In this document: positions 57,641-64,000 of the stretch, in pieces
How the letters are laid out: each line of letters starts with the position of its first letter
How positions within the stretch are numbered: the stretch's first letter is position 1
From: Sphingobacterium psychroaquaticum
GTDB lineage: Bacteria; Bacteroidota; Bacteroidia; Sphingobacteriales; Sphingobacteriaceae
Length of the DNA stretch: 64,000 nucleotides
Direction of reading: 5' to 3'
NCBI RefSeq assembly: GCF_900177625.1
Contig: NZ_FXAU01000002.1
Coordinates: 581,707-645,706 of the forward strand
Translations under genes and position numbers: made by a program
The notes under the pieces: generated by a model
What the model was told of the DNA's origin: nothing
The model's database searches: none
The model's input: the letters and a program-made list of their open reading frames with translations, nothing else

Positions 57641-60394
57641 TTATGATTTGGTTAAAAATTCATCTAAGTTCAACAGGGCATTCGCCACCACCATAAATGC
57701 CGCCTTTGGAATTAACTTCTCCTTAGACAGGCCACGAGAATCATCTCCAAAGAACAAGGCCGCTGCTTCGGGTCTTTTCCCAAAATCTTTTACCGCATTT
57801 GCGTACAGCTTTTCCAACGCTTGGACTTTTTCCGTAGTGGGCGTCTTCAGCATGATACGTTTATACCCTGCCTCGACAGCACGTTTGGTATCTCCATTTC
57901 CATCTTGTTCCATCAATTGCGACAGATCTTTGGCCGCCTCCAGATATACCGGATCATTCAGTGTTGTGAGCGCCTGCAATGGCGTATTTGTACGGATACG
58001 ATCCACCAAACAAACCTCTCTGCTGGATGCATCAAAGGAAATAAAAGAAGGATACGGACTGGTTCGCTTCAAGAAGGTATAAATTCCACGCCGGTATTGA
58101 TCCTCCCCTTCGCTTTTCGTCCAGGATTCTCCACTAGATACTGTCATCCAAACCCCATCTGGTTGAAAAGGCATAACCGAAGGACCATACATTTTCTGGC
58201 TCAGCAAACCGCTTACTGCCAATGTTTGATCACGAATCTGTTCCGCTGATAACCGAAACCGAGGACCACGGGCGAAATACATATTTTCTGGATCCTTTTG
58301 CGCATCCTTCGTCTGCATATTCGAAGATTGTTTGTATGTTGAAGAAAGGACTATTTCTCTTATCAGACCTTTTACTTGCCACTTCTTGGCCTGCATAAAA
58401 TCAAAAGCGAGATAATCCAAAAGCGCCCGATGAATCGGCGGATTACTTTGCGTTCCCATATCCCCTAGCGGCTCCACCAAACCTCGCCCAAATAATTGTG
58501 CCCAGACCCGATTAACCAAGGTACGCGCCGTTAACGGGTTCTCTTCGCTCGCAATCCACTTCGCAAAACCCAGTCTGTTATTAGGCTCGCCTTTCGGAAA
58601 GTCATTCAATATAGCAGGCACGGCCGGAGTGACTTCTTTGCCTGGCGTCAATCTATTCCCGCGTTCAAAAATATGGGTCTTCCGTTTCATCTCTTCGGGA
58701 TTCTCAATCATAACGGGTACGGACTCTGGGTGGGTATTGATTAAGCTCAAAAAAGTCTGTTGCATCTTTAATTGCTCTTGTCCCGGTGGCAATGCCTCCC
58801 GAAAAGCAAACCACTCGATCATACAGACAGGTTGATCTTTTCCAGCTGTTGCATTTTTAAAAACCAAATAAAGATCACCTCTACCTTGCGCAACGTCGGT
58901 CAAATCAAACACCACCGCTTGTCGACCATTCGTAGGCGCTAACTCCGTGTGTAGTACCACAGGTCCATGGAGGTCGCCTTTACGTATTTCCATAAAGCCT
59001 CCCGACAGAGAAGTCCAGTAGTTTAAGTACAATTGTTTTTTTCCGGTCAGTGTCACATCACGCAGTCTCGCACTGCCTCCATGCCGCACCCCCAGCCATT
59101 TGGTATCATAGAGCGCCGCATTAACTAGTTTATCGCTATAATGTGCATGAATCTTTGGCTCCAAGGTATGCAGAAACAAGTCGGCAGAATGCCGTAGATC
59201 CTTGGCCCCACTGTGCCCTAACCAATTTTTAATACTATCCACTCGCTTTTCATCCTCGGCTTTATAGAACCGCAACTTCGGATGATCGCCTTGTGTATCT
59301 TCGTCACGGGTATTATTGAAATAAGCAACTGATTTATAATACTCTTCAAATTTAAACGGATCATACGTATGACTGTGACATTGTACACATTCAAATGTTG
59401 TACTGAGCCATACCTGATATGTGGTATTAACCCGATCCAGTACAGATGCCACACGAAATTCTTCACTATCTGTTCCTCCTTCATCATTGTTCATGGTATT
59501 ACGATGAAAAGCTGTAGCAATTAACTGATCCTTAGAAGGATCCGGGAGCAAATCACCGGCCAACTGCTCAATGGTAAATTGGTCAAAAGGCATGTCTTTA
59601 TTAAAAGCTTTGATCACCCAATCCCGGTAAGCCCAAATCTGTCTTGATCCATCTTTTTCATATCCCTTCGTGTCCGCATACCGGGCCATATCCAACCACC
59701 AGGCAGCCCATTTTTCGCCATATTGACTACGTGTCAACAAGCTATCAACGCGACGCTCATAAGCATCATCCCGATCGTCGTTCACGAAAGCGTCGACTTC
59801 AGCGAGCGTAGGCGGTACACCAATTAAATCTAAATACACCCTGCGCAAAAGCGTTGGCTTGTCCGCTTCTTCGGCAAAGGAAACTTTTTTTTCATCGAAT
59901 TTATCTTGAACAAAATAATCTATGTTATTGCTGATTCCGGTGGGATTCATCCCCAACAATCGGGCAAAAGAAAAAGGCTTGGGTACCGTCACTTCTTCCG
60001 GCAAGGTATAAGCCCAATGCTCGCCCCACTTGGCCCCTTCATCAATCCATCGTTTCAGAATATCAATCTCCTCAGGAGCTAGTGCAGGTGCATTGTAAGG
60101 CATCCTCAACTCTGGATCATCACTCAACAAGCGCTTGTAAAACTCACTGTGTTCAGCATCCCCTTTAATAATCGCCGGTTTTCCAGATTCCGCTTTTGCA
60201 AAAGCTTCATTTTCAAAAAGCAAACTAAAACCACCGCTTTTCTTCACCCCGCCATGACAAGAAATACAATGCTTATTCAAGATAGGTTTTACATCAGCGC
60301 TAAAATCAACTGGCGTCTCACTTTGCACGAAAAAAAATCCAGCAAAAACAACCAGAATTGAAATTATAACAATAACTAAAACTCGTTTTTTCAT
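57641..60394 (-). CDS. Large PSCyt1/DUF1549/DUF1553 cytochrome-domain protein
   Basis: 917 residues with an N-terminal membrane anchor or signal (about 7-24). Domains in order: planctomycete-type cytochrome c domain with C-I-S-C-H (43-47) and candidate axial Met in R-M-P-Y-N, DUF1549 (about 155-365) with a second C-V-Q-C-H-S-H-T-Y-D-P heme-like motif, a central beta-sandwich (about 440-540), and DUF1553 (about 610-870) with N-R-V-W-A-Q-L-F-G-R-G-L-V. The arrangement is well known from Planctomycetota and Verrucomicrobiota. It is the first gene of the four-gene unit, followed 7 bp on by DUF1501. It probably forms an envelope redox complex with the downstream cytochrome. Function is not established. 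Confidence 0.92.
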   Translation of the reverse strand: MKKRVLVIVIISILVVFAGFFFVQSETPVDFSADVKPILNKHCISCHGGVKKSGGFSLLFENEAFAKAESGKPAIIKGDAEHSEFYKRLLSDDPELRMPYNAPALAPEEIDILKRWIDEGAKWGEHWAYTLPEEVTVPKPFSFARLLGMNPTGISNNIDYFVQDKFDEKKVSFAEEADKPTLLRRVYLDLIGVPPTLAEVDAFVNDDRDDAYERRVDSLLTRSQYGEKWAAWWLDMARYADTKGYEKDGSRQIWAYRDWVIKAFNKDMPFDQFTIEQLAGDLLPDPSKDQLIATAFHRNTMNNDEGGTDSEEFRVASVLDRVNTTYQVWLSTTFECVQCHSHTYDPFKFEEYYKSVAYFNNTRDEDTQGDHPKLRFYKAEDEKRVDSIKNWLGHSGAKDLRHSADLFLHTLEPKIHAHYSDKLVNAALYDTKWLGVRHGGSARLRDVTLTGKKQLYLNYWTSLSGGFMEIRKGDLHGPVVLHTELAPTNGRQAVVFDLTDVAQGRGDLYLVFKNATAGKDQPVCMIEWFAFREALPPGQEQLKMQQTFLSLINTHPESVPVMIENPEEMKRKTHIFERGNRLTPGKEVTPAVPAILNDFPKGEPNNRLGFAKWIASEENPLTARTLVNRVWAQLFGRGLVEPLGDMGTQSNPPIHRALLDYLAFDFMQAKKWQVKGLIREIVLSSTYKQSSNMQTKDAQKDPENMYFARGPRFRLSAEQIRDQTLAVSGLLSQKMYGPSVMPFQPDGVWMTVSSGESWTKSEGEDQYRRGIYTFLKRTSPYPSFISFDASSREVCLVDRIRTNTPLQALTTLNDPVYLEAAKDLSQLMEQDGNGDTKRAVEAGYKRIMLKTPTTEKVQALEKLYANAVKDFGKRPEAAALFFGDDSRGLSKEKLIPKAAFMVVANALLNLDEFLTKS

Positions 60395-60525
60395 TCTTTT
60401 TATAATTGGTCAAAGGCTTACCTATCCATTTTTCCCTAAACACCACTGCCGTGTCAATTTCAAAAAACCAACACATTATCATAAATAGATAAGGTTTAAT
60501 TCACGATGTTTAGTAATGCTAAAAA

Positions 60526-60550
60526 TAGTTTATAATTTCTTTATAAACTA
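60526..60550. promoter_or_regulatory. Inverted repeat TAGTTTATAA-N5-TTATAAACTA
   Basis: Perfect 10-bp arms at 60526-60535 and 60541-60550, in the 220-bp gap between the GH29 stop and the start of the cytochrome/DUF1501 unit, about 130 bp upstream of that unit's ATG. No T run follows in the minus direction, so an operator is more likely than a terminator. Confidence 0.45.
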
Positions 60551-60614
60551 ACACTGGATTAACAAGATTCCTAAACTATTTTACCTGAACAGCGCTAAAA
60601 AGGTCATAATATCA

Positions 60615-62861
60615 CTATGGATAAAAGTCCAGCTCTGCCATACTCAATGAATTTCCGTTCCCCGTAATTTCTGTCGACACTAAACGAACATAACGAGCTC
60701 TTACTTTACCTGAAAACACATGTTTTCGTTTCGAAGGGTCATTAATCAGATTTCCGAACTCGAAACTCCCCGTCTCACTCCACACCTTACCATCAACACT
60801 GGTAAACAACTTTCCTTTAGCCATCATACCTTCGGGGTGTTTTCGTTGTGGCGTATAGCTAAAAGCCGAAAAATCGCACATAGCACCTAAATCTATTTCA
60901 ATTGATTGCGTTGCTCCAGTCGCGGAAGAATGCCAATATGTGTCAGGATCCTCATCAATAGCCATTGCGGCTGTTGCCTTTGCACGTTCGCTACTGTTGG
61001 AAATCACCTTCCATTGTTTTTTGGCAAAACCGATTGTCTCATCGACCATCGGACCTAACATACCTGCTCCATCCACAGCAACCGCTTTAATACGCGATGC
61101 TTGCGGTACAAATGCGCCTGTATATTGTTGCGACTTCGATGTAGGGTTTGTTCCATCCTCGGTATAATAAATAGTAAAGCTAGATTGTTGGTTGGCAACC
61201 GCATCCTCACCGTGTGGCTTCCATCCGAATTCATGTCGCTGTGGAGCGATCGTTACCTGCCCATTAACATCTTTTCGGATCGCCAACTGAGGAGGTCTTA
61301 CTGGCACATAAAAAGCTCCTATATTTGACAAAACAGGAATAGCCCTGCTCTCAGAAACCCGCACCCTAAACTTACTTCCCTCAATTACCGGAAAACGTAA
61401 GATCCTTTTATACCCGACATTGGTTCCTTCCGCAACTTGTTCCCATTTCCCATCTCTCCAAACATCGAGAGCATGTTTTTCAATACGCTCCCCATGTGTC
61501 TGGATTGCCTCTTGAAGCACAAAACGATTAATCCGAATCGGCTTCTTCGTCACGAACTCGATATGACCTCGATCCAACACAAAAGTGGTCGATAGATTAC
61601 TTCTAAGTTTCAGTTGTAACTGTATCGCTTCCTCAAGCAAATTAGTCGAATAACCTTCCTTAATCCGCTGTCCAACTTCGGTCAGCACTTCTACATCTTC
61701 TGCGGAAAAAAGTCCATCCCGATTTGGCGGAATATTTAAGAGAAACGTTGAATTTCCACCCACCGAACGCTCATAGATATCAAACACATCATCAGCACTA
61801 CGCACCTTTTGATATACATCATCTCGGTAAAACCAGCCCTCTCGAATTGAAGTATTGGTTTCTGCTTGTTGATAATGTAGATATTTTGCCGTATATAATT
61901 GTGCTCGACTACCTAGATCATCCTCCGTTAAGTCCCGGAAACCTTCTAAATTATGAGGATCGGCATCATAAGGTATAACATTCCATTCCGTCTTACGGGT
62001 TCCGCCAGCCTCATTACCGCACCAACGAATGTCTTCTTTACCAAAAATAACCGCCTCGGGCGCTAGGGTATGAATTAATGTGCGCCAGGCCGCGTAATTG
62101 TACTTTTGCCCACCTTTTGTTTTTGGATGTGCACCATCAAACCAAACCTCATGTACAGGACCATACTCCGTAAGTAATTCAAACAATTGATTTAAGAAGT
62201 ATTCATTGTAGTCATCGACATCGAATTCAAAAGTCTTTTTATTTTGAAAAGAGCGCCCTTCAACACGTCGGGGAATAGTTCGTTTACTATACGTACTCAA
62301 ATTTCCATACAATCCCTTCTCGTTTTCAATTTGGAACAAATCTGCTGGGGATAAATAAATCCCAAGTTTCAACCCATACTTTTGACAAGACTGTGAAAGA
62401 TCCTTTAAAATATCTCCCTTTCCTTGCCGAAAACCTGTTGACATAATACCATGATCTGTATACCGGCTCTGCCACAGCACAAAACCATCGTGATGTTTTA
62501 CTGTTAGAATCACTTTTTTCATTCCCGCATCCCTCATGGTAGCGCACCATTGATCGGTGTCCAGATTTTTTAAATCAAAAATACGAGGGTCTTCTTTTCC
62601 ATTTCCCCACTCCATTTTGGTAAATGTATTCGGTCCAAAATGAATAAAGGCGATAAATTCATCTTGTAATGCGGCATACTGCTTACTCGTAGGCACTACA
62701 CGAACGGCCTTTGCCAAAATATCTTGTTCGGTATCTCCCTTAGAAATAGCATAGGTGTTTTTTACAGGAAGAACAGTCTGTGAGCCGGACTGTTGTGCAA
62801 AAAGTGGGCTTGCTATCAATCCACTAAAAGCGGCCAGCAATAATCGATTACAACGTGTCAT
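60615..62861 (-). CDS. GH29 alpha-L-fucosidase with chitobiase-like and F5/8-type C-terminal domains
   Basis: 748 residues; signal peptide ends near L-F-A-Q-Q (23). The GH29 barrel (about 55-410) has F-I-H-F-G-P-N-T-F-T (72-81), V-K-H-H-D-G-F (121-127), the nucleophile strand E-V-W-F-D-G-A with Asp242, and a G-N-S-T-F-L-L-N-I-P-P-N-R segment. Next come a beta sandwich (about 425-520), a short chitobiase-like C-terminal domain with Y-Y-T-E-D-G-T-N-P-T (about 565-610) and a discoidin/F5-8-type domain (about 620-748) ending S-M-A-E-L-D-F-Y-P. This layout differs from the first GH29 and matches the GH29 branch acting on alpha-1,3/4-linked fucose. It is a single-gene unit with direct repeats upstream. 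Confidence 0.93.
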   Translation of the reverse strand: MTRCNRLLLAAFSGLIASPLFAQQSGSQTVLPVKNTYAISKGDTEQDILAKAVRVVPTSKQYAALQDEFIAFIHFGPNTFTKMEWGNGKEDPRIFDLKNLDTDQWCATMRDAGMKKVILTVKHHDGFVLWQSRYTDHGIMSTGFRQGKGDILKDLSQSCQKYGLKLGIYLSPADLFQIENEKGLYGNLSTYSKRTIPRRVEGRSFQNKKTFEFDVDDYNEYFLNQLFELLTEYGPVHEVWFDGAHPKTKGGQKYNYAAWRTLIHTLAPEAVIFGKEDIRWCGNEAGGTRKTEWNVIPYDADPHNLEGFRDLTEDDLGSRAQLYTAKYLHYQQAETNTSIREGWFYRDDVYQKVRSADDVFDIYERSVGGNSTFLLNIPPNRDGLFSAEDVEVLTEVGQRIKEGYSTNLLEEAIQLQLKLRSNLSTTFVLDRGHIEFVTKKPIRINRFVLQEAIQTHGERIEKHALDVWRDGKWEQVAEGTNVGYKRILRFPVIEGSKFRVRVSESRAIPVLSNIGAFYVPVRPPQLAIRKDVNGQVTIAPQRHEFGWKPHGEDAVANQQSSFTIYYTEDGTNPTSKSQQYTGAFVPQASRIKAVAVDGAGMLGPMVDETIGFAKKQWKVISNSSERAKATAAMAIDEDPDTYWHSSATGATQSIEIDLGAMCDFSAFSYTPQRKHPEGMMAKGKLFTSVDGKVWSETGSFEFGNLINDPSKRKHVFSGKVRARYVRLVSTEITGNGNSLSMAELDFYP

Positions 62862-63199
62862 TTTAAATACGGGCTATGGTTTAAATTCGGAAAGATAGAA
62901 GATAATGGATAACAAGACCTAAACTATATTATCGCATATTAAGACTATATTATCTAACAGCAATTAACCTTGCTATGCTTCCTAAATTCGTGAAATACAT
63001 CCCGATACCAGATACGCCAGTAAATTAAAGTAGATAAAAAGGCCAACGGCAAAAACTAATTGATACAAAAATTGGTTTACTTAATAAGAGTAAATTTAAT
63101 TAATGATTAACGGCAAATATGTCCGTAAAAAACAATAACTTTACCATATTCGAGTTTTTATAGATAGAGATAACAACCCTTTAGAGACAAAAATTTTTT
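62862..63199. other. Divergent gap between GH29 and the coiled-coil protein gene (338 bp)
   Basis: No gene seen. ACTATATTATC occurs as a direct repeat at 62923-62933 and 62944-62954, 21 bp (two helical turns) apart and 62 bp upstream of the GH29 ATG, a typical layout for an activator such as AraC types. On the other side TAACTTTA (63136-63143) is a possible -7 element for the plus-strand gene but lacks a good TTTG upstream. Confidence 0.55.
62923..62954 (-). promoter_or_regulatory. 11-bp direct repeat upstream of GH29
   Basis: Two exact copies of ACTATATTATC with a start-to-start distance of 21 bp. Position and spacing suggest binding of a dimeric activator controlling the GH29 gene at 62861. 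Confidence 0.4.
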
Positions 63200-63796
63200 A
63201 TGTTACAACGTTTTTTCCTACTTGCTTTCACTTTTTTATCCTTGACATCGTTTGCGCAGAATAGAATGATGCTCCCTTATGCCATACAACAAGGCACCCT
63301 GAATGATCAATTCACCAACCTCACTAATTTATCCCGATCGCAGGATGTAGATTTTAAACTCGTGCGGAAAGCCAACATCGAGATTATACGTAAAAATGTA
63401 TTAGACTCTATTTCTAAATATCAGAAGGAGATTTCCGACTTGAAGCAAAACTCCTCTTCTTCGGTGAGTACAGTTAAAAATTTGAAAGACTCAGTAAGCA
63501 GCTTAAGCACACAGTTGGAAACGGAACAGAAAAGAACAGATAGTATAAGCCTGTTGGGCATTGACTTCGCTAAAACCACCTACCATATGGTGGTATGGGC
63601 CTTAATAATTGTATTCGCATTGGCCTTCCTAGCAACGCTTGCCTCCTTCCGTAAAGCAAAAGTAGACACTAATGAACACCGCAAGAGCGTAGACGAACTA
63701 CAAGAAGAGTTACAAACGTTACGAAAGAAATCAATGGAACGTGAGCAGCTGTTGAAGAGACAATTACTCGACGAACAGATGAAAGGTAGTTCGTAA
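63200..63796 (+). CDS. Exported, membrane-anchored coiled-coil protein of unknown function
   Basis: 198 residues. A signal peptide (M-L-Q-R-F-F-L-L-A, cleaved near S-F-A-Q) is followed by ~40 residues containing I-Q-Q-G-T-L-N-D-Q-F-T-N-L, a first coiled coil (about 60-115, rich in Lys, Ser and Leu heptads), one membrane helix (about 130-150, V-V-W-A-L-I-I-V-F-A-L-A-F-L) and a second charged coiled coil at the C-terminus (about 158-195). I do not assign a named family. It is monocistronic: a terminator follows 16 bp after the stop. The architecture suggests an inner-membrane protein with a periplasmic rod and a cytoplasmic rod, perhaps a scaffold. Confidence 0.85.
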   Translation: MLQRFFLLAFTFLSLTSFAQNRMMLPYAIQQGTLNDQFTNLTNLSRSQDVDFKLVRKANIEIIRKNVLDSISKYQKEISDLKQNSSSSVSTVKNLKDSVSSLSTQLETEQKRTDSISLLGIDFAKTTYHMVVWALIIVFALAFLATLASFRKAKVDTNEHRKSVDELQEELQTLRKKSMEREQLLKRQLLDEQMKGSS

Positions 63797-63812
63797 TTTA
63801 AAAACATACCCG

Positions 63813-63834
63813 AAAGCCTCTTTACAGAGGCTTT
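63813..63834 (+). terminator. Rho-independent terminator after the coiled-coil gene
   Basis: AAAGCCTCT (63813-63821) pairs with AGAGGCTTT (63826-63834) around a 4-base loop and runs into TTTTTT, 16 bp after the stop codon. Confidence 0.92.
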
Positions 63835-63921
63835 TTTATGTTATATACTTATTCTAAATAGACATAAAGTTTGGCAGACATACTGTTTCGTGTAAAAAAT
63901 GAAATAATTATCAATAACCGT

Positions 63922-63952
63922 TTTGCTTTTAAATAGATATAACTTATTTTTG
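63922..63952 (+). promoter_or_regulatory. Consensus Bacteroidota promoter for a gene beyond the window
   Basis: TTTG (63922-63925), a 19-bp spacer and TATTTTTG (63945-63952) match the TTTG/TAnnTTTG consensus exactly. No start codon with a long frame follows before base 64000, so the gene lies to the right. Confidence 0.7.
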
Positions 63953-64000
63953 CATTCCAAAATCCAGGTGCTAATAAGCATCTGTTTTAAATTGATTAAT

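Noticed and set aside
1..64000. tRNA, rRNA, riboswitch, insertion sequence or prophage genes
   Set aside because: I looked in the gaps for cloverleaf-like ends, transposase or integrase motifs and known leader structures and found none I could support.

Overview
The window looks like chromosomal DNA from a Bacteroidota bacterium, most likely a member of the Sphingobacteriaceae (Sphingobacterium- or Pedobacter-like). The evidence is three SusC/SusD outer-membrane sets, an ECF sigma/FecR pair feeding an STN-domain SusC, lipoproteins with short lipoboxes, TTTG/TAnnTTTG-type promoters, moderate-to-low GC, and Bacteroidota-style rhamnose genes (RhaI, fused RhaD aldolase-dehydrogenase, RhaT). No RNA genes, insertion sequences or CRISPR arrays were seen.

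Layout. (1) 1-5929, minus strand: ECF sigma, FecR anti-sigma, SusC with STN domain, and a SusD cut by the window edge. This is a surface-signalling-controlled uptake unit. (2) 6114-14118, minus: three GH78-type alpha-L-rhamnosidases followed by a GntR/periplasmic-binding-like repressor. (3) 14259-32540, minus: a polysaccharide utilisation operon with two SusC/SusD pairs (one SusD carries a carbohydrate-binding-like insertion), an unassigned lipoprotein, two tandem GH71/99-like proteins and a large GH78, ending in a clear terminator. (4) 33067-40450, minus: rhaT, fused rhaD, rhaI, rhaB and a sialate-O-acetylesterase-type esterase, also ending in a terminator. Together units 2-4 would capture a rhamnose-rich glycan, cut off rhamnose outside the cytoplasm, import it by H+ symport and split it to DHAP and lactaldehyde/lactate. 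(5) 40812-48648, plus: GH29 fucosidase, AraC regulator, GH95-like glycosidase, sulfatase and a small lipoprotein. A palindromic motif (CAATCGATTG) recurs in front of several of these genes.

(6) 48739-53631: a cassette centred on an XRE-cupin regulator. An alkaline-phosphatase-superfamily hydrolase lies on one side; on the other is an overlapping operon of a zinc dehydrogenase, an organophosphate:phosphate-antiporter-type importer and a phosphonatase-like C-P hydrolase. This looks like a phosphonate import and cleavage pathway without the usual PhnW transaminase. (7) 53821-60394, minus: a tightly packed four-gene set (two c-type cytochrome-domain proteins, a Tat-exported DUF1501 protein and an exported TIM-barrel isomerase-like protein). 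It is probably a periplasmic or envelope redox system for sugar-like substrates, and its function is undescribed as far as I can tell. (8) 60615-62861, minus: a second GH29 with added binding domains. (9) 63200-63796, plus: an exported coiled-coil protein of unknown function, a terminator, and a consensus promoter driving a gene beyond the window.

The best candidates for new biology are the phosphonate cassette (6), the cytochrome/DUF1501/TIM-barrel set (7), and the unassigned lipoprotein plus GH71/99-like pair inside the rhamnose PUL (3). All functional statements rest on reading motifs by eye; no database search was run.
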